Origin: Cricetomys ansorgei
Lineage: Eukaryota > Chordata > Mammalia > Rodentia > Nesomyidae
Length of the DNA stretch: 64,000 nucleotides
Assembly (NCBI GenBank): GCA_026225945.1
Contig: JAMJFZ010001074.1
Location: forward strand, 5,650,001 to 5,714,000
Direction of reading: 5' to 3'
Position 1 is the first letter of the stretch. Every line of letters starts with the position of its first letter. Positions 34,489 through 46,295 of the stretch are shown piece by piece. The notes under the pieces are model-generated. The model made no database searches, was not told the origin of the DNA, and saw nothing but the letters and a program-made list of their open reading frames with translations. The position numbers and the translations under genes are program-made.

Positions 34489-35018
34489 GGTATAGGTGTT
34501 AGAACAGCCTTTCACGGAGAATGAATAAATTTTTCTCAGTTCTAAGAACTTACCACAGTTGTCTTCAATGCACTCAGCTTTTCCATGGCCCAGACCCTAG
34601 AGGGCAGCTGGCTTTCCCCATGCTTAAGTCCTGACTCACACTCAGTGTCTCCACTGCCTGCTTTCTGGCAGTGCCTGAAGCCAGCAGCCTTCCATGGAGA
34701 TGCCTGGTTTTGTATCAGAGTACTTCTGGGAAGATACTGCTGAGTGACCAGCTGGCCCTAGGTCCATAAGGGGCAGACTTCATGTTAATTCCAAAACAAG
34801 GCCCATCTGCAAGGCACCATAGTGATGCCTCTCTGAACCTTCAGTGAACCACTGCTGTGCCCTCTCCAGAGGCTTTGGATTCCAATACTAATGATCTTAC
34901 TTAGCCATGTTCAGGAGTCTCAGCCTTGCACAAAATAGGTGCTCCCCATTCTGCTGTTGTCTCTGAGTTTTACAGTGACATCTTTATTGTGTTTTGGTTT
35001 GGTTTTGTGTTGTGTTTT
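34489..35018. other. Unannotated stretch
   Basis: No gene recognised. 'accctagagggcagctggc' at about 34596-34614 has a weak CTCF-like core. Confidence 0.45.
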
Positions 35019-35019
35019 T

Positions 35020-35158
35020 TGGTTTTTCGAGACAGGGTTTCTCTGTTGTAATTCTCGTTGTCTTGGAACTCATTCTGCAGACCAGGCTGGCCTTGAACTC
35101 ACAGAGATCTGCCTGTCTCTGCCTCCCAAGGGCTAGAATTAAAGATTGGTGCTACTCG
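35020..35158 (-). mobile_element. B1 SINE
   Basis: Reverse-complement B1: 'cgagacagggtttctctgtt', 'accaggctggccttgaactc', 'cagagatctgcctgtctctg' and 'cctcccaagggctagaatt'. Relatively well preserved, with the full right part of the 7SL-derived unit. Confidence 0.92.
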
Positions 35159-35469
35159 GCGCCATCTTTATTGTTAACTGATCCTTCGTTACTCTACTGT
35201 TAGAGAGAATCGTTCTTTCTTTTAAACTGTCCTGGTTTAGATGACTTTGTGATTTTTTTCTACCATAACTGCACTCCAACTGAATCAACTCTGAAGGCCT
35301 ACAATGAATGTTTACTCCTCTTAGACCTTAGACACAGTAGAGGAGAAACATTGATCATCACTCAGTAGGAACTTTTCCTTCTGTATATCATAAAGCTTAT
35401 TATAGTGCATCTTCTATTTAACTCCTAATTCGTTAGATTATCTGTTTTTAGCTTTATTATTATATGCCA
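35159..35469. other. Unannotated stretch
   Basis: No recognised feature. Confidence 0.5.
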
Positions 35470-36400
35470 GTTGTAAAAAAAAAAGCAGGTTTCATGACAT
35501 TTAATACATGAATATAATGTTTTAATTATATTTATTCTCCCCATTCCCCTCACTCACCCTGATTTCTGGCCACCATTGTTCTCCTTCTCCCTTAATGGTT
35601 TCCCTTCTACACTCATGATTTTAGAAATGCTATGTTCTTCTTATTAAAGCAATCATGGAAGCTGGAGAGATGGCTCAGTTAAGTGCACTTGAATTTGCAA
35701 AGGACCTGGATTTAATTCCCAGCACCCACATAGCAGCTCACAACTGTCAGTAACTCCAATTCCAGGGATCTGGTGCCCAATTCTCATATCTGTGGGCACT
35801 GCATGTGTATGATGCACATACACATATGTGTAGGCAAAACACCTATACACATAAAATAAAAAAATAACTATATCTTTTAAAAAGAAGTCATTCACTATTT
35901 TCCCTCTGAAATAATATTCCACTCACCATGATGATATCAAGTTTATCTACTTCCCCTGCAAATGTGATTTCCTTCTTCTGGAAAGCTGAATGAAACTCTA
36001 TTAAGGAACATCCAGGCTAGTTACATGTTTCTGCTATTGCGAATAGTACCAGCACCAACACACATGTGCAGGTGTCTCTGTTGTGAAGTTACTTAGATTT
36101 TGTTACAGTGTACACCCAGGAGTTCTATAGCTAGCTCAATGGTAGTTCTACCTTTCATTTCTTGAGGGTCACCATATTATCTTTGATAGAGGCTTCAATA
36201 ATTTACAATGAATATGAGTTCCTTTCCATATAAACACACACTCCACACACCAACCCCACATCCTTGTCAATATAACTTATTACCTGGTTTGGTGTTTTTT
36301 TTTTTTTTTTTTTTCATGATAGCCATTTGTCTGGTATTCAATTAAACATCGGTGTATGGTTTGGATTTCTTTAATGGCTAAGAATGTTGAACATTTTAGA
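35470..36400 (-). mobile_element. Antisense LINE-1 3' part, split by a B3
   Basis: Before the B3, 'atatttattctccccattcc' and 'accattgttctccttctccc' resemble a reversed L1 3' UTR. After it, 'ctattgcgaatagtaccagc', 'gtgtctctgttgtgaagtt', 'cacccaggagttctatagc', 'ccacatccttgtcaatata' and 'tttctttaatggctaagaat' follow the reverse complement of an old L1 in order. A T22 run at 36294-36315 interrupts it. Confidence 0.65.
35656..35880 (+). mobile_element. B3-type SINE inserted in L1
   Basis: 'gctggagagatggctcagtt', 'taattcccagcacccacat', 'agtaactccaattccaggg' and the tail 'cacataaaataaaaaaata' give a complete B3. It splits the antisense L1, so it is the younger insertion. Confidence 0.9.
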
Positions 36401-36717
36401 TCTACCTTATAATCCATTTCCCCAGCAACTAAGCATCCTGGATGTGTAAGTGATAGGTTAAGCCATTTGACAGGAACATACGAGCAGCAACTATGCTTGG
36501 GCACTGTGCTAAGAACTGGAGATTCTGCAGCATTTCCTGTGTCACCTCCCAGCATTCATTACCATGAATCACACACTCTGAATTCTATCAGTGTTAGCAG
36601 AATCATTTTCCTCTAGACTGTCTGTGCCTTCTGGTGGACAAAGATAAAATGGCTCTCAATAAGAGCATTTTATTTGATCCCACCATACAGCTTTCCTACT
36701 ACATCTTAAGAGCACTT
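36401..36717. other. Unannotated stretch
   Basis: No confident call. It may contain more of the old L1. Confidence 0.4.
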
Positions 36718-36978
36718 TCTATCAGTGTGACAAAATGCTTGAGTTGATCAACTTAAAGGGTAAAGGAGCCATGGAGACAGCTCAGTGAGGAAACAGCTGA
36801 CAAGCAAAGGTCAAGAACCCCAATTTCTCCATGGAGGGTACAGCCCTCAGTGACTTAATTTCCACACACTAGGATCCACGTCTTAAACATCCCTCTGCTT
36901 CCATTAGCACCCCAGTCTGATTGAGCAAGTCTTCACCACTTGACTCTTTAGGGGAACATCCGAGCACCACACTATTCA
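36718..36978 (-). mobile_element. Old MaLR-like LTR, antisense
   Basis: The + strand 'tcagtgtgacaaaatgctt' and 'gatcaacttaaagggtaaa' correspond to the reversed 3' end of an old MaLR-type LTR; 'gccctcagtgacttaatttc', 'cacactaggatccacgtct' and 'tttaggggaacatccgagc' fit the reversed rest. Strongly diverged. The only MaLR-like LTR in the window on the minus strand. Confidence 0.45.
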
Positions 36979-38285
36979 CAAATGTCTCAGGTCGAGCTGC
37001 CGTACTTTACAGACAGAGGCTGTGGTCTATTAAAGCAAGAGCTGCAGTAGTACCACAGGGTGATGCAGGCACTGGAAATGTCTGGAGTGAGAGAAACTCA
37101 CTACAAAGAAGTAATGTTTACAAAGATCTCTATACACAGTTTGAGAGGGAGAAAGTCTAGGGAAGGTTTACAGACAGACTTTGGACACGGCAAGGCCTCA
37201 AGTAGCATTCCACGTGCAGCAGCAATCCACACAAACCTGAAATCCCCTCTGTCAGCTGGAACAAACACATGTGAAGAGTCACACCAGCATTTCCATTGAG
37301 AGCTCTCACCATCTCCACCTGCTCTTCCAAAATCTACACCAGCCAATAACTTACAAGAAAATAAAGTTAAATTTCAAATAAGCAGTAAAACACGTAAGTT
37401 GTAGATTCTTAATTACAATCATATATTGTTGGGGGGAAAAAATAAGACCGGGCAGAAATTATGAAGGAGTTAATGAGTAGAGTCATAGAAACAGAGGTTG
37501 TTGAGCATTATGTAGGATCCTAAAATACACTAGCTAAAAGACAAGTTTGTGAAAATGAGAGAAGACTCACTTTAAAACCTAAAAATCCCTAAACATGGTT
37601 TGTAAGACCTAAGAACTATGCTGAGCTGGGCCAGCATCAGTCTGAGTCACAGTTACCCCATCACAGTTGGGGGCAGGGGTGTGTGTGTGTGAGAGATGGG
37701 ATCCAAAGAAGGGTGGTATTGGAAGCCATATCTGTAGGAAGCAGTCTATCTCTGTAACAGCCCAGAATATCCTATGTGGTGACTACTCACTCTGCTTAAC
37801 CAGAATAGGACCAGCAGGAAATAGCTCTCAACCAAGGTAGTGTCCTAAATACATGGAATATTAACACACACTTTTATAACTAAAACTGTGTGGCAGCAAT
37901 GCATGAACACACAGGCCCCATGAACAGACCACTAAATTCTTAAACTGACCCACGTACACCTAAAGATGACCTTTCATGTCATTGTGAAAATGGATCATTT
38001 AACAAATGTATTTCAGCAGCTGAGTGTTTAAAAAACAAAAAACTGCCAGTGAAATCTAAAGTCACGTAACATGAAGGTATCTGTCTGGAGTCCAGTGAAA
38101 GGCTTATGCAGCCTCATGCTCTGTTAAGGAAATCAAAAGCTCACACTCCTGTCGTTGGCTGTCCACAGGAATATTAGACATCCTGGCACGTGACATTTTC
38201 AAACTTTAGATTTTTGCAAACCGAGAAGAAACACGGCCTCTGTGCTCAAGTTTGCATTTCCAGGCCAGTGTCCTCCACTCGTTTT
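36979..38285. other. Unannotated stretch
   Basis: Apparently unique. Overlapping short frames at 36921-37346 have no domains. A short GT run lies at 37680. Confidence 0.5.
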
Positions 38286-38289
38286 TATA

Positions 38290-38410
38290 CATACTGCCAA
38301 TTTGACTGTTTCCTCTTTTGTGAACTTGCCCATTCAAATCTTTGTCCACCCTTTTCAATTTGGTAGTCTTTTCATGTTTTCTTATTTTAAGATTTTTAAC
38401 TTCTGAAAAG
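38290..38410 (-). mobile_element. Antisense LINE-1 fragment
   Basis: 'aaatctttgtccacccttt', 'tcaatttggtagtcttttc' and 'ttcttattttaagattttt' resemble the next part of the same antisense old L1 text as at 36400, about 1.9 kb further on. Confidence 0.5.
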
Positions 38411-38569
38411 CAAGGCTATTATTCACATTTTTTTCTTCTATATCACCAGTTATTTTATAATGTTATATGAAATATAGAAGCTATGCACAATCATAACACT
38501 TGCACATCATACTGATATGTCTGGTTTGTCATGTGTGCCTGTTTTTAGTTGTGACAGTCAATTTGCCAT

Positions 38570-38732
38570 TCTCTTCCTTTGGGATTTCTGTTTTGTGTCT
38601 TTTTGTGTGTGCAGCTCAGAGGAAAACTTGTGGGGTTGGATCTCTCCTTCCACCTTTACATAGATCCAGGGATTGAACTCAGGTTGCTGGACTTACACAG
38701 CAAGCACGTTCACCTGCAGAGCCATCTCACAG
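38570..38732 (-). mobile_element. B2/B3-class SINE, old
   Basis: Reversed SINE text: 'gcagctcagaggaaaacttg', 'tctctccttccacctttac', 'gggattgaactcaggttgc' and 'gcagagccatctcac', the reversed tRNA-like head. Confidence 0.7.
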
Positions 38733-38944
38733 AATTTATGGCCATTTCTCAATTGTCAAATGAGGCTAATAACTGTATCCTGTATCATGTCTTCATATGT
38801 ATTTATTCACACTTGAATATTTGAATGAGAGTGTAAACAGACTTCAGGAAATTAGTTTGCAGTGTGAATACTTTACAAGTAATAAATGCTATTCCTGACC
38901 CTACCTCTTCGTGGCCAAGGAATTGCTTTATGTACTTTGCATAT

Positions 38945-39120
38945 AAACCTCATTCCAGTTCCTTAACAGTCTTTTGAAGTAAGACCTTTTTAATCCCCAT
39001 TTTTAAGACACATCACCTGAGATATACACAGGTATAAAGTTTGCCCAAGTCACACAGCCGCAAACAGCAAAGTGAACCGCGACCCTTCAAGTTTCTATTC
39101 CAGCTCTACCACTAAGATCT
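38945..39120 (-). mobile_element. MIR SINE
   Basis: 'taatccccatttttaagac', 'agtttgcccaagtcacaca', 'gccgcaaacagcaaagtg' and 'ttctattccagctctaccac' match the reversed core of MIR, an ancient pan-mammalian tRNA-derived SINE. Confidence 0.75.
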
Positions 39121-39580
39121 GACCTGAAACTAGAAGTTAACCTTAGTAACATCTAAGGCTCACTAGGTTAAATGAATATTTTACAAACACTTTTCTTCCT
39201 CTAAAATTAGAAGAGATCACCTTATATTACACATGAAGTCTTCAAACTTTCATTTTGAAATCTAAGTTTCCATCCACACCAGTGTTTATGTTAATTTACA
39301 TATGCAATGGCAAAGGGGTAGAGATGTTTTTCTTGCATGGGAAATATGGACATGTTTGGTATGCTCCATGTGAACCCTCTGGCACCTTGGTACATGTAGA
39401 ATGACTTACAGGTGAAATTGCAGTTTGGACCAAGGTATTTAGTGTCATAATTAAGCCATCTAATTTTTATATCCTCGTTTCAGGAGCATGACATCATCTG
39501 CCTTAACATCTTACTGTTGAACTCACCCAATCCGAGCCTAGTGAGTCTAAGAACAAAGTGTTCATTTCTGGACAGTTTCC
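39121..39580. other. Unannotated stretch
   Basis: No recognised feature. Confidence 0.5.
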
Positions 39581-39584
39581 TTAT

Positions 39585-39715
39585 ATTATTATTTATATAT
39601 ATTATATAATTATATATTATATATAATAATTTATAATTATTATATAATGTAATATATAAATATAATAGTAATATTTATATATAATTAATATAATATTTCT
39701 AATATTATAAAATAT
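39585..39715. repeat. AT-rich low-complexity (TATAAT-type)
   Basis: About 130 bases with almost no G or C, made of imperfect TATA/ATTAT palindromes able to form hairpins. Confidence 0.9.
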
Positions 39716-39741
39716 GAGATTGTTAATCTCAAAAAAATTTA

Positions 39742-39950
39742 CCATGGAGCTGGTGAGATGACTTCAGAAGGTAAAGGCACTTGCTGCCAACCCTGCCAAC
39801 CTCAGTTATTTTGATCTCCTGGACTCATGTGTGCAAGGAAAGAATCAGCTCTTACAAGTTGTCTTTTGACCTCCACACTCATGCTTTGGCAGTCATGGGT
39901 GCACATGCACACAAGCCCATGCTCACATGAAAATAAAATAACGAACTGGG
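39742..39950 (+). mobile_element. B2/B3-class SINE
   Basis: 'atggagctggtgagatgact', 'gtaaaggcacttgctgcca', 'cttttgacctccacactca' and 'gcacatgcacacaagccca' with an AATAAAATAA tail match the same subfamily as 38570-38732. Confidence 0.75.
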
Positions 39951-40171
39951 AAGGTTAGGAAAATACTATGTAGTTATTAATCATAAAATAATAGTGATAA
40001 TAATTGTAACTGTTCAAATATATTTGAGAAAGGCTGGTGGTAAATTATTTTGGTTAGTAATTTTATTCCTTTATATTCTACAGACTAATCTGTGTATCTT
40101 ACAGTCAGAGTTCATTCACGTACATGTGTATGAAATAATGCAGTATACGCAACATTTCACATACCACACAC

Positions 40172-40533
40172 TGTGGTTGTTTGGATGAGAATGTCCCTAT
40201 GGGCTCATGGATTTGAATCCATAGTCACTAGGGAGTGGAACTTTTTGAAAGGACTGTAAGGATTAGGAGGTATGGCTTTGTTGGAGGATGTGTCACTGGG
40301 AGTGTGCTTTGAGGTTGTAAAGGCCCACAGGCCTAGGTGTATTCTTTTATCCTATAGGGCATGATGTAGCTCTCCACTATTGCTCCAGTGTCGTGTATGC
40401 CACCATCTTCCCAACATGATGATAATGGACTAAATTTCTGGAACTACAATCAAGCCCTCAGTTAAATGCCTTCTTTTATAAGAGTTGTCTTGGTCATGGT
40501 GTCTCCTCACAGCAATAAACAGTAACTAAGACA
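40172..40533 (+). mobile_element. MaLR-type solo LTR
   Basis: Starts 'tgtggttgtttggatgaga' and contains 'ctatgggctcatggatttg', 'aggattaggaggtatggct', 'catgatgataatggactaa' and 'cttcttttataagagttgt', ending 'cagtaactaagaca'. Same subfamily as 30999-31396 and the element at 58.9-61.4 kb. Confidence 0.82.
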
Positions 40534-41388
40534 TACATATTTGTATTCATTTAAATTACTTAAGATATACATTTATATAAATGTATATATTTATAATATA
40601 TATATGCATACACATACCCACATACAGATGTATACACACATATTCTGTATTAAAATGTTGATGTGTTATATCATTCTATTTGCCTAAGATTATACTGAAT
40701 ATTTTCCCATCTTTTATTTTCTGGCCCAAATGCTTTAAAATAGAAAGAAAGAAAAAGTCACTGTTACAATCTGGTTACTCCTTGGGAGAACAGAAATCTA
40801 TAATAACCTTCAGAGCTAGAGATGTTTCTGCCATAAAGACAGCATCATTTCCTACAGTTAAGTAATTGTTAATGGTTTAGAATGTAAGTACATGTTCTCT
40901 GCTTTTCCACAAAAGCAATGTAAGATCTCTTCTACAACAGAAATTGTATGCTTTTGGAAAGAAACTCATGAGTTCCAAAGCTCTGCTGTGCAGTTATGTT
41001 GGAAAGGAATCAGGAAATTAGACTCAGCAGATTAATGATGTACAAGGCATTCTGCTCCATAGGAAAATAATGCCTTCCACAATGAGTCAACCAACTTGGC
41101 ATTAGACCCTTAGCATGCTGCAAAGTTGCAGCAACAGTAACAGTAGTCATGTAATTTTCCTGAACTCAGTCTATACATACAGTTCTCAGATGTATGGAAG
41201 TGTGGCAGCATGTGTGTAGGTGAGATAAAGAGAACTCACAAGTGATTTACTTCTTGCTTTTGCACTGAACACAGTTTCCAGGAGGAGATTGGTCCACCTC
41301 CGATGGCATAAAACTGGCCCGTCGTGTCTGTGGGTGTTGCCTGTGATGTTTCCGAAATGTAATTGTATGGAAGAAACCTTAAAAAACA
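40534..41388. other. Unannotated stretch
   Basis: AT-rich at 40560-40640. The rest has no recognised feature. Confidence 0.5.
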
Positions 41389-41815
41389 CGTTGGGCATAA
41401 TGATGCTCCTTCAGATACCACGTCTTCTAAAGCAATCTCTTGGGACTTAGGAAAGGGTTTGATAAGCCCAACTCCTCTAGGGGTAAAGCCCCTAACCTCT
41501 TCTCGGTTTAATGTCAAGTACTCACTTTCCCATAAACCTCTCTGTTTAATGGCAAGTACTCACTTTCCCAGAAATTCTTGTTGCCGGGTACCATTTAACG
41601 AGCTAATCCAGTGCCTGGGTTCTGACCAATCAGAGAGATCCCCCCCTCCCTTTAAAAACCCATGTAGGGAGCTCACTCGGGGTCAGCCATCTTGAGTGGT
41701 GCCAGAACCCAGTGCACTAATTTGCTGTGCAGAATAAAGGTTCCTTGGTTTGTATCAGAACTGGTGGTCTCCTGGTGGTACGTGGGGAGGAGGATTTCGA
41801 AAACTGGGCATAACA
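41389..41815 (+). mobile_element. Solo ERV LTR, class I (gammaretrovirus-like)
   Basis: A complete promoter layout is visible: a duplicated ~38-base U3 block (41505-41542 and 41543-41580), a CCAAT box in 'gaccaatcag' (41623-41632), a TATA-like 'tttaaaaacc' (41651-41660) and an AATAAA signal at 41733-41738. Downstream the text reads 'aactggtggtctcctggtgg' and ends 'actgggcataaca'; the left edge 'ttgggcataa' (41391) echoes that end. No internal retroviral sequence follows. The exact start is uncertain by a few bases. Confidence 0.78.
41505..41580 (+). repeat. 38-base tandem duplication in LTR U3
   Basis: 'gtttaatgtcaagtactcac' followed 38 bases later by 'gtttaatggcaagtactcac', both continuing 'tttccca'. 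Duplicated U3 enhancer units are common in gammaretroviral LTRs. Confidence 0.85.
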
Positions 41816-41990
41816 GGTTCAGGGGTTATGAGCTCATATAGGTCTTGCAGAGGACCCAAGTTCAGTTCCCAGCATTCATAGTTGTAACTTGCTCCAGTGA
41901 AATCCTGTGCCTCTACCTTCTGTGGGTACCTGCACTCATGTGCGCATACCCACGTGTCTACACACATAATTAAAACATATTTTTAAAGCT
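41816..41990 (+). mobile_element. B3-type SINE, 5'-truncated
   Basis: 'ttgcagaggacccaagttc', 'agttcccagcattcatagt', 'ttgtaacttgctccagtga' and the tail 'acacacataattaaaaca' match B3. Its head is cut exactly where the class I LTR ends, so the LTR or its integration may have displaced it. Confidence 0.7.
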
Positions 41991-42848
41991 CACTTTTTAA
42001 AAAAAAAAAAAAGAGATAGGCTTGGCTAGGAAAGAAAATTCTTCAAAATCCTCATAAGAATAAGGAAGAATTAGTCCTTCAAGAGTGACTATGAAAGTCA
42101 ACCAACAGCTGAGCATTTTCATATGTGCAAAACACTATTTTAATCAGACCTGCATTCATCACACATTCTTCTGTGGTCTGGCAGATGTCAGCACTGAAGA
42201 ATAAGTGAGATGCTGGGGGAAGTCAAGAAAACCTCAACAGACTTTCAGACTCTCAGCTGACACTCTTGACGTGGAGCTGAGTCCATGAAGACCTCAGAGG
42301 CCAGCTGTGAACAGGAAGCCAGGCTTAACAAGGCTGCAGAGCTCTTAGATAAAATATGAACATCAGGGCTTCTGGAGGTGACAAAAGGAAATGAGCAAAG
42401 TCGTACTAAGCCCATCCCAGAGGCATTCCAATAAGCAGGAAATAAAGCACAAGACTAGTGGCCCCCAAGGGCGACAATATGCTGCACAGGTGGTCAAGAG
42501 GAAGTTCAAGTAGAACTCTGTCCTTTTGACCCACTTTGATGTTTTTTAATTGTCCAAGGTTGTGCTCTAGAAACCCAGGGTCGGACTTCTGGGATTTTAG
42601 CCTCAGAGTGAATATTACATATGACTTACTGATACTCTCCTTTAAAGTAGAAGCAATCTGACCAAACGAGATAATTTCTTAAGTACAAAGAAATTGATGG
42701 ATCCAATATTGGCAGTGTTATTTATGATAGAAACTGGGGGTGGGGGGGTGGACTTAAGACTTAGTATTTTTGCCCAGAATTTCTTTCTCACTTATCAATC
42801 CAGACATTAGGAGAATGAGCATTTTTTTTTCCTTACTATCAAAATACA
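41991..42848. other. Unannotated stretch
   Basis: A short A run at 42000, then apparently unique sequence. Confidence 0.5.
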
Positions 42849-42849
42849 T

Positions 42850-43025
42850 AAGCCTTGCCATTTGGTGGTCATGCAAGCCTTTAATCCCAGCATTCAGGAG
42901 GCAGAGGCAGGTAGATCTCTGTGAGTTCAAGGCCAGCCTGGTCTACAGAGTGAGTTTCAGGACAGCCAGTGTTACAACATAGAAACTCTGTCTCAAAAAC
43001 AAAAAACAAAACAGAAAAAAACAAA
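42850..43025 (+). mobile_element. B1 SINE
   Basis: 'gcctttaatcccagcattc', 'gaggcagaggcaggtagat', 'aaggccagcctggtctaca' and 'gttacaacatagaaactctg' then an A-rich tail. The GTTACAAC block recurs in the other B1 copies here. Confidence 0.93.
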
Positions 43026-44815
43026 AACCAAAACATAAGCCTTTGTTGGTAAGGAAGACTATAATGAGAAATAGAATATTTCTAGAACACCAAATAATTT
43101 CTAAGTAGTAGATTACATCCAATCTAAACACTAAGGTTATTGCTGTCTACATTCTGAAGGAGGCAAAGAATTGCAGTAATTTAAAAATTGAAAGTTAAGT
43201 TACAGCGTACGTGGTTACCCTTTACACTTGTGAAAGGTAATAGGTTGTCACCTACTGTCCAGATGTTTCAGAAAATGCACAGGGAGGTCTAGTTAAAGTG
43301 CCAGGAAAGACTGCAACCAATACAGTCTCTGTCCCCAAATTAACTCAAGCCAAGGAAGAGAGACACGAGTAAAATCAGGATGGTGGAGAGAAAAATGAAC
43401 GGAAATGTATCTGAGCAGGGTAGACTGCATGTGTGAGAGAGCTATGGCAACTTTGTGTATAAGTCAGGTAGTCCCGGGTCTGTTAGATGTCCAAACAGTT
43501 TGGACCTAATAGGTCAAAAGGACGTTATAGTTTTTGTGGCACCAGGGTAAGAAGTTTGAGGAAGCTATGCTAGTCAGACCTAGGACAACATAACTTAACC
43601 CAAATATATTAGATAGAAGTGTAAATTCATAATTCAGGTTTATTGTAATAAGAATCTGACCAGTAATGGAAACTAGAAACGTGAAAGAAAGAGTGACCTT
43701 AGGAAACATGGATAAAGGATCCTCGGAGACTCTGACAGACTAGACCTGGAACCATAATGACCGGGGTAAGAGGGGCTCTATGACAATCTTAGCCTGTGAC
43801 AACAGTAAAGGGATCTAAGCTTTTCAGCAAAGCCCCAGAACCATGGTGACAAATGCAACTGGATCTTTGACCTTAGCAGTAGCAGAGCAGCAGCAGAAGC
43901 GCCTTCTTCAGGTGGGACGCTGGCAGCATCTCAAGGTCCGCAGTAGCACTGGATCACCCCAGGCACTTATAGAAGCTTTCATCCCAGAAGCAGAAGGCAA
44001 GGGCAGCCCCAAAGTCAATACATAAGCTTTTGCCCCTTGTTGATAAAATCCCCCCCCCGCCACTTTCTCCTCCTACTTTCTCTCTTCTGCTGCTTCATCC
44101 AGGGATGGAGAAGAGGCCATGATTGTAATCACTCAGATTTTGAAAGGCTTTCTCTTTCCCTTTCGGGGTTTGGACAGCTCTCTCCCTAGTTTGTCCTCTT
44201 TTATATCTCATTTGCATGAAGTCAGATCTACAGTTAAGGCCTACATGGGACTGTGAAACAGTTTTCACCAGTCCTGAGTCTAGAAGTCAGCCAGCTTCTG
44301 GATCTGACCGGGGATGGGGGCTTGCTCCCAAACACTCTTAAGAGAATGCAGACACTACTGAGACCCCTGGAGACCAGCAGCAAGACCACCGCAAGGAGCC
44401 ACCAAGTCCAGGAGGCAACGCTCCTGATTCAAGATTCCCTGCCTTGGCCTTTTAGACCAGCTGTTTCAGCTGCAGGTAGGGGACTTGCTCCAGCCTATGA
44501 GACCTACCATAGCTGATGCTGCCCTGTGTGACTTTCTGAGCTTGTCAGCATCTTAAGACACTTTGAGAGCTGTGACATTAGCTGACAGTCTCTCAACTGG
44601 CACTTTCAAGCTCTGGATTAAGGAGCTGTAACCCTCACTATCTCTCTTAGTTGGCACCCTGCTGCCACTGAGGGTCTTCCAGTTTCTACTTCCCCGTTTG
44701 AATTGTTGCCCTCGCCCTGTGGCGAATACAAATTGCTCCTCTTTATTCACCCTTCACTGTCTGCCCTCTCCATCTAGGGCAAGATGAGAACCCTAGATAT
44801 GAAGGAGTGACATCT
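43026..44815. other. Unannotated stretch
   Basis: Apparently unique; GC content rises at 43,840-44,500. Frames at 43843-44025 and 44253-44516 (+) have no recognisable domain. A C run lies at 44050. Confidence 0.45.
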
Positions 44816-44817
44816 TA

Positions 44818-44968
44818 GCTGAACAGTGGTGCCATGTGCCTTTAATCCCAGCACTCAGGAGGCAGAGGCAACAGAGGCAGGGGGATCTCTGTGAGTTTGA
44901 GGCCAGCCTGTTCTACAGAGTGAGTTCCAGGACGGCCAGAGTTACAACAGAGAAACCCTGTCTCAAAA
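44818..44968 (+). mobile_element. B1 SINE
   Basis: 'cctttaatcccagcactcag', 'gaggcagaggcaacagaggc' (a small internal duplication), 'gaggccagcctgttctacag' and 'gagttacaacagagaaaccc'. Its A-rich tail has become the GGA repeat that follows. Confidence 0.92.
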
Positions 44969-44973
44969 AAGAA

Positions 44974-45020
44974 GAAGGAGAGGAGGAGGAGGAGGAGGAG
45001 GAGGAGGAGGAGGAGGAGGA
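44974..45020 (+). repeat. (GGA)n microsatellite
   Basis: About 14 GGA units in the tail of a B1. The glutamate-rich + frame and leucine-rich minus frame across it are artefacts. Confidence 0.96.
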
Positions 45021-46150
45021 AGAGAATAGAATTGACATCTTGATAAGAAAACATCAAACAGGACTCCAGCAATTCTTTCCACAGAATGGCCTAAAGAAAA
45101 CCACCAAGAATGGAAAGGTTGACATAAATTTCAAATTTGCTATAACTCAAAGCAGTGATAATTGGCGCTGAGTTCTGACCTTTATAGCTATCAAATAAGA
45201 AGTGTTGTCTTTATTCTATGGAGGTTTTACTGTAGTTTAACCAAAATGAAATACAAACTTAAATACAATGAAACATTATTAAAATATGGAAACTAGTAAT
45301 AAGCTAAACGGTATTTTTTTTAATCGCCGATAGAATTGAAAAATGAAGAACTAACACAGGAAGTGGGGGCAGTACGTTAAAATGTCACAAAGAAAAAGCA
45401 GGATGTTGAGTCTTGAATTACGGGGTTGCGGGGCAGGGGTGATATGAAGCCAGCTTAGCCTGAAAGCTAAGCTATGGAAGGGGCTGTTCAGTGTGAGCAG
45501 TTACAGGGGATTCTGCCAGTCACAGCAAGCCTGTCTTTAAGAAAGATATGCGCACTCAAGCCCAGAGGCAGTGGATGAAGCAGAGGCAGCCAGAGGCTGT
45601 TTCCCCTGCTTTCTAACATAAACATGACTCTGTTTGTTTGAGCTTTTGCTCAGTCCCATCCTCCAAGAGACAGAAATCTCATCAGCACTTTCTGTTCTCT
45701 TTTTTTTTTTTAAAATAATAATAATAATAAAATTACTGTAGTTAACACTTCTTGGAAAAAAAAAATACCACGTGTTCAAATCATAAAAGAACATTTTACA
45801 ATTGGGGAAACTTTAAACAAAATTCTGAAAGCAGGTATATATCCGCTTTCTCAGCTTTGAAGCTTGGGAAGATCAGACCAAGGGGCAAATTGAAAATAAA
45901 ACAAATTGAAGCCACTGTTGAAACCAGGGCAGTCATTTCACAGAGTGTAGAAGGGTTAAGTACCTATGCTTAGGCAGCAGAGCTGAGTTCTGCAGAGCAT
46001 CAGTGAAAATTGCAGTGCAAGTATCTGAAACTTAGCTAGTGATGGTGCACTTGCTCTCTACAAGAATGCCACATTGACTTTGAAGATAGCGTAGTGTATC
46101 AAAATGTCCAGGATCAGAGCTGTCTGTATTTAATCATTATTTCAAAGGCA
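45021..46150. other. Unannotated stretch
   Basis: Short T11 and AAT-repeat tract at about 45697-45730. The rest is apparently unique. Confidence 0.5.
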
Positions 46151-46154
46151 AGAA

Positions 46155-46295
46155 AGGCAATTGCCCTGTGTTTGAATTGCCTCATTTGTGAAGTGTACAT
46201 CGTATTCTTATCTACCACAGTTACCTATTGATTGAGACACTACTTGTAAGTCACTTAGTGTATTGACTAGGGCATAAAGAGCTTATTAAGTTTAA
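46155..46295 (+). mobile_element. MIR SINE
   Basis: 'ttgcctcatttgtgaagtg', 'acttgtaagtcacttagtg' and 'gactagggcataaagagct' follow the 3' half of MIR in order. Ancient and diverged. Confidence 0.6.

Noticed and set aside
34596..34614. Fourth CTCF-like motif
   Set aside because: The flanking positions fit the consensus less well than the three reported sites.
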